64,000 nucleotides of DNA from Aciduricibacillus chroicocephali (GTDB taxonomy: Bacteria; Bacillota; Bacilli; Bacillales; Amphibacillaceae), in contig NZ_CP129113.1 of the NCBI RefSeq assembly GCF_030762805.1, positions 16,001 through 80,000 of the forward strand, given 5' to 3'. The translations under genes and the position numbers were made by a program. The notes under the pieces were generated by a model. It was not told the DNA's origin and did not search any database. It saw only the letters and a program-made list of their open reading frames with translations. This document shows, one piece after another, positions 30,093 through 40,100 of this stretch. Position 1 is the first letter of the stretch; every line of letters starts with the position of its first letter.

Positions 30093-30402
30093 GCAGTCGC
30101 TTTCACACTTGGTTTTATCCAGCAAAGAGCTCCTAGAGACTGGCGTCACAAGTCTTTCCCTTCCAAGGTTCCAAAAGCAGAACCTTTCCAGTGAAATGCT
30201 TGTGAGCTACGTCTCTGAGCAGTCGCTTTTACACTTAGTAATGTCATCCGGTTCAAGCTCCTAGAAGCTGCCGACATAAGCAGGGTTGTTGCAAGTTTGC
30301 AAAGTACACAAACTTTACACAATCCTGCTTATGCGTTCGCTTCTGAGCAGTCGCTTTCACACTTGGTTTTATGTTAATATCTACTTAACATTTTTGTTTT
30401 TT
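30093..30402. repeat. Array of three 25-nt repeats separated by two long hairpins
   Basis: Copies of GCAGTCGCTTTCACACTT plus a GGTTTTAT-like tail lie at 30093-30118, 30219-30240 (diverged) and 30347-30372, spaced 126 and 128 nt. Each of the first two is followed by GCTCCTAGA and a long hairpin. Hairpin A (30135-30216): AGAGAC/GTCTCT, TGGC/GCTA, TCACAAG/CTTGTGA, inner AAGGTTC/GAACCTT. Hairpin B (30263-30344): AGAAGC/GCTTCT, CATAAGCAGG/CCTGCTTATG, AAGTTTG/CAAACTT. The third copy is followed by GTTAA/TTAAC and a T tract (30373-30402). Architecture is conserved while stem sequence is not. No coding frame is supported. Confidence 0.8.
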
Positions 30403-30420
30403 AAAGGGGGGAGGTTTTGG

Positions 30421-31272
30421 ATGGTTCTTTATGAGAAGGCTCCGGCAAAGGTGAATTTGCTGCTTGATGTGCTTGGTAAGCGGACGGATGGGTATCATGA
30501 AGTGGCAATGGTGATGACAACAGTTGATTTGTTTGACCGGTTGGAGTTTCACGAGCTAAAGGAAGATAGGATTGAAGTATTGCTGGAAAGCCGGTTTGTT
30601 CCAAGCGATGAACGGAATTTGGCTTATAAAGCCGCAGCTGCATTAAAGAAGAAGTATGGAATCAAGGAAGGGATTCAGATTAAAATTGAAAAAAGCATTC
30701 CTGTTTCAGCAGGACTTGGCGGAGGAAGCAGTGATGCAGCTGCAGTTCTAAGAGGTCTGAATCGTCTTTGGTCACTAAATCTATCGAATGATGAGCTTGC
30801 AGATTTGGGAGCCGGAATTGGTTCAGATATTCCTTTCTGTGTACATGGCCGTACTGCTCTGGCGACCGGTCGAGGGGAGAAAATCCAGGAGCTTCCATCG
30901 CCACCGCCATGCTGGGTAGTGCTGGCTAAACTGGATATCGGTGTTTCTTCCCGTACTGTTTTTGAAAACTTGGAATTGGACGGTATTCCACATCCGAATC
31001 TTGAACGAATGCTCAAGGCAATTGAGGATAAAGATTTTGCAGGAGTTTGCGCTAACCTGGGAAATGTGCTGGAGTGCGTGACGTTGGATCTTCATCCGGA
31101 TGTGGCAACTTTGCGTAAAAGGATGGAACAGCTAGGGGCAACAGGTGTCCTGATGAGCGGAAGCGGGCCGACAATTTACGGACTTGTTTCTCAAGAGGCG
31201 AAAGCCCACCGTCTATATAATGGGTTGCGAGGATTTTGTGATGAAGTCCACGTTGTTCGTATGCTCGGTTAA
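30421..31272 (+). CDS. ispE: 4-diphosphocytidyl-2-C-methylerythritol kinase
   Basis: GHMP kinase of the non-mevalonate isoprenoid pathway (CDP-ME to CDP-MEP). 283 residues from ATG 30421, after AAAGGGGGGAGG; the longer upstream frame runs through the repeat array and is rejected. N-terminal [20 protein letters not shown]-binding loop [15 protein letters not shown] (about 93-107), and C-terminal [12 protein letters not shown] are diagnostic. Ends 93 nt before purR. Confidence 0.96.
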   Translation: MVLYEKAPAKVNLLLDVLGKRTDGYHEVAMVMTTVDLFDRLEFHELKEDRIEVLLESRFVPSDERNLAYKAAAALKKKYGIKEGIQIKIEKSIPVSAGLGGGSSDAAAVLRGLNRLWSLNLSNDELADLGAGIGSDIPFCVHGRTALATGRGEKIQELPSPPPCWVVLAKLDIGVSSRTVFENLELDGIPHPNLERMLKAIEDKDFAGVCANLGNVLECVTLDLHPDVATLRKRMEQLGATGVLMSGSGPTIYGLVSQEAKAHRLYNGLRGFCDEVHVVRMLG

Positions 31273-31365
31273 ATTGTTAATTTGATTATAAGCCGACATT
31301 CAATTGCCGAAATACGTATAATAGTGTTATATTATTTATAAATATTCGGTTTTTGGGGTGCAAAT

Positions 31366-32175
31366 ATGAAAAGAAGTCAGCGTTTAGTCGCTTTGACAAA
31401 TCATTTTTTGGAAAGTCCATTTGAACATGTCCAGCTTCCTTATTTTTCAAGTAAGTTTAAGGCGTCCAAATCCTCTATTAGTGAGGACCTGGATATCATA
31501 GATGATATGTTTCGCAATGAAGGGATCGGCTATTTGAAACGTATCGCCGGGGCTTCGGGTGGTGTTAAATACATCCCTGATTATCCTAAAGAGAAAAGTA
31601 TTGAGATCATTGATGAGTTATGCCGTCTTTTGGAGGATCCGGTAAGAATTTTGCCAGGCGGATATTTGTACATGAGTGACATTCTTGGTGATCCGAAAAC
31701 TGTACGCAAAATCGGCCGTGTTTTTGCTTCGGCCTTTGCCCATCTCGATATTGATGTGGTCATTACAGTTGCTACTAAGGGAATACCGCTTGCTTATGCA
31801 GTTGCAACATTTCTTGACGTACCCGTGGTCATTGTACGGAGAGATACAAAAGTGACAGAAGGCTCTTCAGTTAGCATCAACTATGTCTCAGGCAATTCAC
31901 GAATTCAGACAATGGTATTGCCAAAGCGCAGCTTGAAAGAAGGCTCGAATGTATGCATCATTGATGATTTCATGAAAGCTGGGGGAACGATTACTGGCAT
32001 GAAGAGTTTACTGGAAGAGTTCCATGCAAATGTGAAGGCAATTGGTGTTCTTGCTGAAGCTGATGATGAAGAGGATGAGCGTGTTGTTGATGACTATACA
32101 TCACTTCTCAAAATTACGAACGTGGATACAAGAGGAAAACAGATTGAAGTAAAGCGAGGAAATTTTAATAGTTGA
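31366..32175 (+). CDS. purR: Pur operon repressor PurR
   Basis: Gram-positive purine repressor, released from DNA by PRPP. 269 residues. N-terminal winged helix (MKRSQRLVALTNHF...); C-terminal phosphoribosyltransferase-like domain with PRPP motif IIDDFMKAGGTITGM (about 203-217). TATAAT at 31317-31322 is its likely -10. CCGAA (31307-31311) and TTCGG (31345-31349) in opposite orientation flank the start region. They might be autoregulatory PurBoxes, but spacing seems wider than usual. No yabJ follows. Confidence 0.95.
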   Translation: MKRSQRLVALTNHFLESPFEHVQLPYFSSKFKASKSSISEDLDIIDDMFRNEGIGYLKRIAGASGGVKYIPDYPKEKSIEIIDELCRLLEDPVRILPGGYLYMSDILGDPKTVRKIGRVFASAFAHLDIDVVITVATKGIPLAYAVATFLDVPVVIVRRDTKVTEGSSVSINYVSGNSRIQTMVLPKRSLKEGSNVCIIDDFMKAGGTITGMKSLLEEFHANVKAIGVLAEADDEEDERVVDDYTSLLKITNVDTRGKQIEVKRGNFNS

Positions 32176-32218
32176 ATTGGACAGGAGATTGTTTCTCCTG
32201 TCCAATTTTCTTTTTTTT
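32175..32218 (+). terminator. Terminator of purR
   Basis: Perfect stem AATTGGACAGGAG/CTCCTGTCCAATT followed by a long T-rich run. Confidence 0.92.
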
Positions 32219-32240
32219 GCAATTTTTTTTTGATAAAAAA

Positions 32241-32269
32241 GAAGGAATCCCTTTTTCTTTGTAGAATTA
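32241..32269 (+). promoter_or_regulatory. SigH promoter of spoVG
   Basis: GAAGGAATC (32241-32249), 11-nt spacer, GTAGAATTA (32261-32269), against SigH consensus RNAGGANWW / RNNGAATWW (one mismatch). spoVG is the classic SigH target. Confidence 0.85.
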
Positions 32270-32300
32270 TACAAACAACCAAAGAAAAGGGGTGTACAAT

Positions 32301-32594
32301 ATGGAAGTTACTGACGTAAGATTGCGCCGAGTAAATACAGACGGAAGAATGCGCGCGATTGCATCCATTACATTTGACGAGGAGTTTGTTATCCACGATA
32401 TCCGTGTAATTGATGGCAACAGCGGACTATTTGTAGCAATGCCTTCAAAGCGCACACCGGATGGGGAATTCAGAGATATCGCACATCCGATCAATTCTGG
32501 TACACGAGCGAAGATTCAGGACGCTGTACTTGAAGCTTATGAGCGCGCTGGAGAAGAAGAAGCAGTTGAACTCGAAGAAATTGGCGTTTCTTGA
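32301..32594 (+). CDS. spoVG: SpoVG RNA/DNA-binding regulator
   Basis: Site-specific nucleic-acid-binding protein affecting asymmetric division and post-transcriptional control. 97 residues from ATG 32301 after AAAAGGGGTG, identical in length to B. subtilis. Starts [20 protein letters not shown]; the conserved [17 protein letters not shown] lies at about 49-65. The acidic C terminus ([11 protein letters not shown]) is typical. Own SigH promoter and terminator. Confidence 0.97.
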   Translation: MEVTDVRLRRVNTDGRMRAIASITFDEEFVIHDIRVIDGNSGLFVAMPSKRTPDGEFRDIAHPINSGTRAKIQDAVLEAYERAGEEEAVELEEIGVS

Positions 32595-32624
32595 ATTTTA
32601 AAAAGAAAGCGCTATCAAACAACA

Positions 32625-32658
32625 AGGTCTACTCCAAGAGTTAGGCCTATTTTTTTGT
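32625..32658 (+). terminator. Terminator of spoVG
   Basis: AGGTCTA (32625-32631) pairs with TAGGCCT (32642-32648), plus inner CTC/GAG, then a T run. Confidence 0.8.
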
Positions 32659-32781
32659 CCGAAAATCCTCTTTCCCAGCCCCAGCATCAATTCACCTCTC
32701 CCCAGTACGATGCCGCATTTGTTGAAACAGCGTTCCATTTAAGATATATTCAGTATGGTTGGTGGACTTATTGCCAGTTAA

Positions 32782-32843
32782 TTGGGGAACATAAAAGATA
32801 TTTTCATAATATAGAGAACTGCCGTCGTACTTAAAGGGCAGTT
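32782..32843 (+). promoter_or_regulatory. glmU promoter with a hairpin at the transcript 5' end
   Basis: TTGGGG (32782-32787), 17 nt, CATAAT (32805-32810). A stem AACTGCC (32817-32823) / GGCAGTT (32837-32843) would lie at the very start of the mRNA, 8 nt before the ribosome binding site. It may stabilise the mRNA or act on translation. Confidence 0.5.
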
Positions 32844-32867
32844 ATTTTCATGGGAGGAGCAACTCAG

Positions 32868-34238
32868 ATGTCAAATCGTTTTGCAGTAATTCTTGCTGCG
32901 GGAAAAGGTACCCGAATGAAATCGAAATTATATAAAGTGCTGCACCCGGTCATGGGGAGACCGATGGTTCAGCATGTAATCACACAGCTTCAGCCAGTTG
33001 ATCTTGAGGAAATTGTAACAGTGGTCGGTTTTGGTGCGGAGCAGGTCGCAGAAGTTGTTGGCGACGCAAGCAAATTCGCAATCCAGGAAGAACAGCTGGG
33101 CACAGGCCATGCCGTACAACAGGCTGAGGAAGTTATCGGCAGCAAAGAAGGAACAACAATTGTAGTATGCGGAGATACACCACTTATTACAGCAGAGACA
33201 TATCAGGCATTGTTTGAGCATCATGAAAAAGAAGGCGCGAAGGCGACAATCCTGACAGCTTGTGCTGATAATCCTGCGGGCTACGGTCGTGTCATTCGTG
33301 ATGCTGATGGAGAAGTGTCACGAATTGTTGAGCATAAGGATGCGAATGCTGAAGAACTGAAAATAAATGAAATCAACACGGGTACTTATTGTTTTGACAA
33401 TGAATTGCTATTTGCAGCCCTGAAAAATGTTTCTAATGAAAACGCCCAAGGTGAATACTATTTGCCGGATGTCATTGAGATTTTGCGTGAACAAGGTGAG
33501 AAAGTCACTGCATTTATGACTGGTGATTTTGCCGAGACTTTAGGTGTCAATGATCGGGTGGCGCTTGCGGAAGCAGAGAAGACAATGAGAAGAAGAGTGA
33601 ATGAGCAACATATGCGCAATGGCGTTTCCATTATTGACCCAGAAAATACTTATATTGGTCCAGATGTGGAAATTGGGCAAGATACGGTCATACATCCGGG
33701 TACAGTCATCTCTGGGGAGACAAAAATTGGTTCTGAATCCGTTATTGGACCGAACAGTGAAATTATTAATTGCATCATTGGAGATTGTACAACTGTAAAG
33801 CATAGTGTAGCGGCTGACAGCCGTATCGGTGATAAGGTAAATGTCGGCCCGTTTGCCCACTTGCGTCCGCAATCAGATATTGGAGATGAAGCGAAAATCG
33901 GCAACTTCGTCGAAATTAAGAAGTCGGAAATTGGCCACGGCAGCAAAGTTTCACACCTGAGTTATATAGGAGATTCCGAAGTTGGGAAGAAAGTTAACGT
34001 CGGATGTGGTACAATTACAGTAAACTATGATGGCCAGAATAAATTCGTAACGAAGATAGAGGATGAAGCCTTCATCGGCTGTAACTCAAATCTTGTTGCG
34101 CCTGTTTCAGTAGGTAAAGGGGCTTATGTAGCAGCTGGGTCGACTATTACTGCTAACGTGCCAGCAGATGCTATGTCCATTGCCAGGTCAAGACAGACGA
34201 ATAAAGAAGGCTATGCCTTAAAACTGAAAAAAGATTAA
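32868..34238 (+). CDS. glmU: Bifunctional GlmU (UDP-GlcNAc pyrophosphorylase / GlcN-1-P acetyltransferase)
   Basis: Makes UDP-N-acetylglucosamine for peptidoglycan and teichoic acids. 456 residues from ATG 32868 after GGGAGGAGC, the B. subtilis length. N-terminal uridylyltransferase with [11 protein letters not shown] (about 9-19); C-terminal left-handed beta-helix of hexapeptide repeats (from about 250: [16 protein letters not shown]...). The acetyltransferase region includes NYDGQNK (about 385). Followed by prs at 16 nt. Confidence 0.97.
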   Translation: MSNRFAVILAAGKGTRMKSKLYKVLHPVMGRPMVQHVITQLQPVDLEEIVTVVGFGAEQVAEVVGDASKFAIQEEQLGTGHAVQQAEEVIGSKEGTTIVVCGDTPLITAETYQALFEHHEKEGAKATILTACADNPAGYGRVIRDADGEVSRIVEHKDANAEELKINEINTGTYCFDNELLFAALKNVSNENAQGEYYLPDVIEILREQGEKVTAFMTGDFAETLGVNDRVALAEAEKTMRRRVNEQHMRNGVSIIDPENTYIGPDVEIGQDTVIHPGTVISGETKIGSESVIGPNSEIINCIIGDCTTVKHSVAADSRIGDKVNVGPFAHLRPQSDIGDEAKIGNFVEIKKSEIGHGSKVSHLSYIGDSEVGKKVNVGCGTITVNYDGQNKFVTKIEDEAFIGCNSNLVAPVSVGKGAYVAAGSTITANVPADAMSIARSRQTNKEGYALKLKKD

Positions 34239-34254
34239 CGGAGGGTATTATTTC

Positions 34255-35208
34255 ATGACATCTCGCTACAAGGATCCATCACTGAAGTTGTTTTCTCTTA
34301 ATTCCAATCATAAGCTGGCAGAGGATATTGCGGCACATATCGGAACACCGCTCGGTAAGTGTTCTGTAAATACTTTCAGTGATGGCGAGATCCAGATCAA
34401 CATTGAAGAAAGCATTCGCGGGTGTGATGTTTACGTTATCCAGTCAACATCTGCTCCGGTGAACCAGCATCTTATGGAAGTGCTGATCATGATCGATGCA
34501 TTGAAACGCGCATCTGCACGTTCTATCAACATCGTCATGCCTTATTACGGCTATGCAAGACAGGACCGGAAAGCTCGTTCACGTGAACCGATTACAGCTA
34601 AATTGGTGGCAGATCTTCTTGAGACAGCCGGTGCTGACCGTGTCATCACGCTTGACTTGCATGCACCGCAGATCCAGGCATTCTTCGACATTCCAATCGA
34701 CCATCTTCAGGCAGTCGGCCTACTCTCCGACTACTTTGCATCCAAGCAGCTTGAGGATATCGTTGTTGTATCTCCGGATCACGGCGGCGTTACAAGAGCA
34801 CGTAAGATGGCCGATCGCCTTAAGGCACCAATCGGCATCATTGACAAGCGACGTCCACGTCCGAATGTAGCAGAAGTCATGAATATCGTTGGTAATATCG
34901 AGGGAAGAACAGCTATCCTGATTGATGATATCATTGATACAGCAGGCACAATTACACTTGCTGCCAATGCTTTGATTGAGAATGGTGCGAAAGAAGTTTA
35001 TGCATGCTGTACGCATCCGGTTCTTTCTGGACCTGCGATTGAGCGCATTGACAACTCTGCAATCAAGGAGCTTGTTGTAACGAACACGATTACATTGCCA
35101 AGCGAGAAAAATATTGAAAAAATCACCCAGCTATCCGTAGCACCGCTCATCGGCGAAGCGCTTATTCGCGTCCATGAGCAACAGTCAGTCAGCAGTCTTT
35201 TCGATTAA
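34255..35208 (+). CDS. prs: Ribose-phosphate pyrophosphokinase
   Basis: Makes PRPP from ribose-5-phosphate and ATP, the precursor of nucleotides, His and Trp. 317 residues. [12 protein letters not shown] (about 42-53), regulatory flexible loop [28 protein letters not shown], and PRPP-binding [11 protein letters not shown] (about 222-232). ATG follows ACGGAGGG, 16 nt after glmU, so one transcript. No obvious terminator follows before ctc. Confidence 0.97.
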   Translation: MTSRYKDPSLKLFSLNSNHKLAEDIAAHIGTPLGKCSVNTFSDGEIQINIEESIRGCDVYVIQSTSAPVNQHLMEVLIMIDALKRASARSINIVMPYYGYARQDRKARSREPITAKLVADLLETAGADRVITLDLHAPQIQAFFDIPIDHLQAVGLLSDYFASKQLEDIVVVSPDHGGVTRARKMADRLKAPIGIIDKRRPRPNVAEVMNIVGNIEGRTAILIDDIIDTAGTITLAANALIENGAKEVYACCTHPVLSGPAIERIDNSAIKELVVTNTITLPSEKNIEKITQLSVAPLIGEALIRVHEQQSVSSLFD

Positions 35209-35319
35209 TGCAGATTAGATGCATTGGAATTGGGGTATAGCTTATGTATGGCCCGCTTACAGATTTACATAAAAGCGGAGTGAATGCAGTTTAAAGGTAT
35301 TCCTGAATTTGTTTGCATT

Positions 35320-35346
35320 AAACTTGAGGGACTAACCCTCAGGTGT
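35320..35346 (+). promoter_or_regulatory. Hairpin in the ctc leader
   Basis: CTTGAGGG pairs with CCCTCAGG around an ACTAA loop (about 35323-35343), ~15 nt before the ctc ribosome binding site. A GGGTAT at 35233-35238 resembles a SigB -10, but I found no GTTTAA at the right distance. Confidence 0.4.
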
Positions 35347-35370
35347 CTAAATAATTGGAGGATGATGAAC

Positions 35371-36006
35371 ATGGCAGTCACACTTAGTGCAAAATCAAGA
35401 GAAAATTTGAAGAAATCAGCTACGAAACACATTCGCAAGGAAGGACTTGTTCCTGGAGTCGTATACGGCAGGGAAGAAGCTTCGCAACCGATTTCCATCA
35501 ATGAACTTGAGCTTGTCAAAACGGTGCGAGATGAAGGGAAAAATGCAATCATTTCACTAAATGTGGAAGGGAGCAAATCCTTCGATGTCATGCTTCATGA
35601 CTATCAGATGGACCCAATCAAGAATGAACTGACTCACGTTGATTTCTTTGTAGTCAACATGTCTGAGGAATTGGAAGCGACTGTACCAGTCCAGGTGGTT
35701 GGAGAAGCAAAAGGCGCCAAAGAAGGCGGAGTCCTTCAGCAGCCAGTCTTTGAGCTTGTCGTCAGTGCCAAACCTAAGGATATTCCAGAAACAATTGAAA
35801 TTGACGTCAGTGCACTTGAAATCGGTGATGTTCTGACAGTCGCTGATTTGCCAAAAGATGCAAATTACAGAGTGGTTGACGATTCGGATTCGACACTTGC
35901 GACAGTAACAGCACCAACTGTTGTTGAAGATACAGATACTGCTGACGCAGAAGGAAGTGCCGAGCCGGAACGTGTAGGTGAGAAAAAAGAAGAAGCTGCA
36001 GAATAA
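35371..36006 (+). CDS. ctc: Ribosomal protein bL25, long CTC form
   Basis: General-stress ribosomal protein bL25 (RplY/Ctc) that binds 5S rRNA. 211 residues from ATG 35371 after TTGGAGGATG; the upstream in-frame start has no signal. N-terminal L25 domain (to about 90) and C-terminal TL5 beta domain. The tail from about residue 182 is strongly acidic (DTDTADAEGSAEPERVGEKKEEAAE region). SigB-controlled in B. subtilis; only a partial SigB -10 is visible here. Confidence 0.94.
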   Translation: MAVTLSAKSRENLKKSATKHIRKEGLVPGVVYGREEASQPISINELELVKTVRDEGKNAIISLNVEGSKSFDVMLHDYQMDPIKNELTHVDFFVVNMSEELEATVPVQVVGEAKGAKEGGVLQQPVFELVVSAKPKDIPETIEIDVSALEIGDVLTVADLPKDANYRVVDDSDSTLATVTAPTVVEDTDTADAEGSAEPERVGEKKEEAAE

Positions 36007-36041
36007 TCCATGCCTGCTTCTTACGATAAAGAGAAAGCAAT

Positions 36042-36104
36042 GCGGACAGGTACCGTGCATGTCGAAACAACAGACTATGCGCGGTACCGAGTCCGCTGTT
36101 TTCC
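36042..36104 (+). terminator. Long hairpin/terminator after ctc
   Basis: GCGGAC-GGTACCG-GCAT (36042-36060) pairs with ATGC-CGGTACC-GTCCGC (36077-36096) with small bulges, then TGTTTT. Confidence 0.75.
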
Positions 36105-36180
36105 ATGTACAGGGATTGCGAGGCATCTTATTTAGGTGAATGCAATTCATTGATTTTAACTAATAGAAAGAGGATAAACT

Positions 36181-36747
36181 ATGAAATGCATTGTTGGCCT
36201 CGGAAACCCGGGCAGAAATTATGCGAAAACCAGACATAATATCGGCTTCATGGCTATTGATGAACTTCTAGACCGTAACGGCTGGAAGCTCGATAAATCA
36301 AAGTTTAATGGAATTTATGCACTTGAACATTTCTATGGGGATAAAATAATCCTTCTGGAACCGCAAACTTACATGAATCTTTCTGGTGAATGTATTCGTC
36401 CGCTTATGGACTTTTATGATATACCAATTGAGGATCTGATTGTAATTTATGATGATCTGGACTTACCTTGCGGAGAAATCCGTTTACGTGAAAAGGGAGG
36501 CCATGGTGGTCATAACGGTATTCGCTCCATGATTGATCATTTGGGGACTAAGGATTTCAAGCGTATACGTCTTGGAATTGGGCGTCCTAGAGGTGGCATG
36601 GCTGTTTCAGATTACGTACTCGGCACTTTTTCTAAAGATGAGACAGAATTGGTCGGGGCCAGTGTCAAGCTTGCAGCTGATGCATGTGATGCTTTTCTTA
36701 AGAAGCCTTTCCCTGAAGTCATGACTGAATTCAATACAAAAGCATAG
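36181..36747 (+). CDS. pth: Peptidyl-tRNA hydrolase
   Basis: Recycles peptidyl-tRNA released from ribosomes (spoVC in B. subtilis). 188 residues, the expected length. Starts MKCIVGLGNPGRNYAKTRHN: Asn and the catalytic His (HN at about 20-21) are present, with QTYMNLSGE and YDDLDLPCGEIRLREKGG further on. ATG follows AGAAAGAGGA. Confidence 0.96.
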   Translation: MKCIVGLGNPGRNYAKTRHNIGFMAIDELLDRNGWKLDKSKFNGIYALEHFYGDKIILLEPQTYMNLSGECIRPLMDFYDIPIEDLIVIYDDLDLPCGEIRLREKGGHGGHNGIRSMIDHLGTKDFKRIRLGIGRPRGGMAVSDYVLGTFSKDETELVGASVKLAADACDAFLKKPFPEVMTEFNTKA

Positions 36748-36776
36748 CGGCGACTGCCTGCGCATATGTTTCAGAT

Positions 36777-36806
36777 GTATGCAAGCGCTGCCTCCGGGGT
36801 AAACTA
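36777..36806 (+). promoter_or_regulatory. SigF promoter of fin
   Basis: GTATG (36777-36781), 15 nt, GGGTAAACTA (36797-36806). The -10 fits GGNNANAHTR exactly; the -35 has one mismatch to GYATA. Confidence 0.8.
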
Positions 36807-36846
36807 GAGAACAATCATTTTGGATATTCTTCAGGAGGTTCAGCCA

Positions 36847-37080
36847 ATGGCCATCATCTACTACAAATGCAGGCATTGTCAACAGGAGATTGGTAAGCTG
36901 GAAAAACGGGAAGTCGACGCATCAATGCTCGGTCTCCATGTGCTTTCAGATTCGGAAAAAAGTGAAATGATCGAACACGCAGAAAGTGGTGAGATGCACA
37001 TTAGGTCAATTTGTGATCAATGTGAATCCACATTAAAGAAATATCCGCAATACTATGAACTTGATTATTTTATACATTAA
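36847..37080 (+). CDS. fin: Anti-sigma-F factor Fin
   Basis: Zinc-binding forespore protein (YabK) that shuts down SigF to allow the switch to SigG. 77 residues from ATG 36847 after CAGGAGG (B. subtilis 76). CxxC pairs in KCRHCQQ (Cys8/11) and ICDQCES (about 60/63). The C terminus ELDYFIH resembles the family end. Own SigF promoter, then a terminator before mfd. Confidence 0.93.
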   Translation: MAIIYYKCRHCQQEIGKLEKREVDASMLGLHVLSDSEKSEMIEHAESGEMHIRSICDQCESTLKKYPQYYELDYFIH

Positions 37081-37090
37081 AAGCATATGA

Positions 37091-37128
37091 CAAAAACGCT
37101 TTGGTCTCTTGAACCAAGGCATTTTTGT
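37091..37128 (+). terminator. Terminator of fin
   Basis: CAAAAACG..TTTGGT pairs with ACCAAG..CATTTTTG around CTCTTGA, with T-rich 3' side. Confidence 0.7.
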
Positions 37129-37151
37129 GCTTTCCATGCAGGGGGTTTGAC

Positions 37152-40100
37152 ATGAAAGGGATTATACAATTGCTTCAGGAAAAAGAAGACTTCCGCTCCA
37201 TTGTCGATGGATTCAAGGGAGGAATGAAAGAACAGTTGGCTGCTGGTTTGTCCGGCTCTGCACGCAGCCTGCTCGTGTCAATGCTTGACGCGTCATTGAA
37301 AAAGCCCGTACTGATTGTTACACATCAGCTTTCCCAGGCACAGCAACTCTATGATGATCTAAGTGAGCTTGCGGGACGCGATCATGTCCATCTTTATCCG
37401 GTGAATGAGCTGATTGCATCGGAAATTGCTATTGCCAGCCCTGAGTTAAAAAGTCAGCGCATTGATGCCTTAACGGCCTGGTCCAAGTCGGACTCGGGTA
37501 TTTTGGTAGTACCAGTTGCTGCATTGAAGCGAATATTGCCGCCTGTTGAATACTGGTCTTCTTATCAGCTCAGGTTCGTACTTGGCGAGGATATCCCTAT
37601 TGATGATTATCTGACATCTCTCGTTGATATGGGATATGAACGGGTGCCCATGGTTACAGCACCTGGTGAGTTCAGTGTGCGTGGCGGTATTATTGATATT
37701 TATCCAATTACAAGTGCTAATCCAGTTCGTATTGAGCTTTTTGATGAAGAAGTTGATTCAATTCGCTATTTCGACGCTGATACACAGCGTTCTCTTGAAA
37801 AACTCGAACAGATTTTGATTGAACCTGCTTCTGAAATGCTTGTCACCCACCGTGATATGAAAGCCGCGTCGGAAAAGCTGGAGGCGGCATATGAGGACAC
37901 CTTTAAGAAACTGAAAACTCAGGAAGAGAGAGATAAGCTTGACGCTTCCATGCTTCACGATATTGAGCGGCTGAAGCAAGGAGAACATTTCCAGGAGATG
38001 TATAAGTATGCGAGTTATTTATACGAGAAACCTGCTAGCCTGCTTGATTATTTGCCGAAGCAGGGATTGATTGTATTCGATGAATTGAGCCGTATCCAGG
38101 AAACAGCTCATCATTTAGACAAGGAAGAGGCAGAATGGCAAATTAGCCTGCTTGAATCCCAACAGCTTGTTCCAGGAAGCAGGCTTTCCTTTGACTGGGA
38201 AACAATTCGCTCCTCGTTCAAGCATCAGCGTCTATATTTGTCCGTATTCCTACGTCATATTCCGAATACGCAGCCTGAGAACATCATTAATCTGTCCTCG
38301 AGGGCGATGCAGGAATTCCACGGGCAAATGAGTTTGCTTAAGACGGAAATGCAACGCTGGGAAAAGGGTGGTTTTTCTGTCGTTATTCTCGCAGCCGATC
38401 ATGAGCGGGCGGAGAAAGTCCATTCAATTCTAGGAGACTATGATATTGAAGCAACTGTTACGGATGATCTGGAGTTTCCGCTCCAAATACCAGTAATTGT
38501 TACAGGCAGTCTTTCCAATGGTGTTGAACTGCCGATGCACAAACTCGTGCTTTTAACAGATCAGGAATTGTTTAAAATGAAGCCGAAACGGCGAAAGCGC
38601 CGACAGAAAATTTCCAATGCCGAACGGATTAAGAGCTATCAGGAATTGAAAGTCGGTGACTATGTCGTCCATGAAAATCATGGGATCGGAAAGTACATCG
38701 GTATTGAAACGCTTGAAATGAACAAGATGCACAAAGACTATATGCTCATCAAGTATTCTGGAGATGATAAACTCTTTGTGCCAATTGACCAGATTGATCT
38801 CGTCCAAAAGTTTGTCGGATCGGAAGGCAAAGAGCCTAAACTGTACAAGCTTGGCGGAACTGAGTGGACAAAGGTTAAACGTAAGGTTCAGACTACTGTT
38901 GAGGATATAGCTGACGATCTTATTAAACTTTATGCCGAGAGAGAAGCTCGCAAGGGTTATGCTTTTTCGCCGGATTCGGACATGCAGCGTGCTTTTGAAA
39001 CGGCGTTCCCATACCAGGAAACAGAGGATCAGCTCCGTTGTATTGAAGAAATCAAAATAGATATGGAAAAGGCGCGTCCAATGGATCGCTTGCTCTGTGG
39101 AGACGTAGGTTATGGCAAGACGGAAGTAGCAATTCGTGCTGCCTTTAAAGCAGTCGCGGATGGCAAGCAAGTTGCAATCCTTGTGCCGACAACAATTCTT
39201 GCCCAGCAGCATTTCGAAACGATTCAGGAGCGATTCCAAGATTATGCGATCAATATTGGCCTTCTAAGTCGTTTCCGTACGAAAAAACAGCAAACTGAAA
39301 CGATTGAAGGTTTGCGTAAAGGTCTTGTAGATGTCGTTGTCGGGACACACCGTCTGCTGTCCAAGGATATTATCTATAAGGATCTTGGATTGCTTATTGT
39401 CGATGAAGAACAGCGTTTTGGTGTGAAACATAAGGAGAAAATTAAACAGTTAAAAACAAATGTCGATGTGCTGACTCTTACAGCTACGCCGATTCCGCGT
39501 ACACTTCATATGTCAATGCTCGGTGTCCGTGATCTTTCTGTTATTGAGACACCGCCGGAGAACCGTTTCCCAATCCAGACATATGTCATGGAGTATAATC
39601 CTGTATTCGTAAGAGAAGCAATAGAGCGGGAAATGGCACGAGGAGGGCAGGTTTTCTACCTCTATAATAGAGTGGAAAATATCGAACGTGTCGCACAGGA
39701 AATCGGAACACTCGTAGAAGGTGCACGGGTCGGTTTTGCTCACGGTCAGATGAATGAGTCTGAATTGGAGAACGTCATGCTTGGTTTCCTTGAAGGTGAA
39801 TTCGATGTCCTTGTCAGTACGACAATCATTGAGACCGGAGTTGACATTCCAAATGTAAACACTCTTATCGTTCACGATGCTGATAAGATGGGTCTCAGCC
39901 AGCTCTATCAGCTGCGCGGCAGAGTCGGACGTTCCAATCGTGTAGCATATGCCTATTTCACATACCAAAAGGATAAAGTGCTAACAGAAGTCGCCGAAAA
40001 ACGTCTTCAGGCAATCAAGGAATTCACGGAACTTGGTTCTGGATTCAAGATAGCAATGCGAGACTTATCAATCCGAGGTGCAGGGAATCTTCTCGGTTCT

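Noticed and set aside
30093..30372. CRISPR array
   Set aside because: Only three repeats with ~100-nt hairpin-forming units between them; the middle copy is diverged, and no cas genes are nearby.
30286..30420. N-terminal extension of ispE through the repeat array
   Set aside because: The ATG at 30421 has a strong ribosome binding site and matches the family start; the extension covers the repeats.
31300..31350. PurBox pair upstream of purR
   Set aside because: CCGAA and TTCGG are in the right orientation but their spacing seems too wide and flanks do not fit; kept only as a remark under purR.
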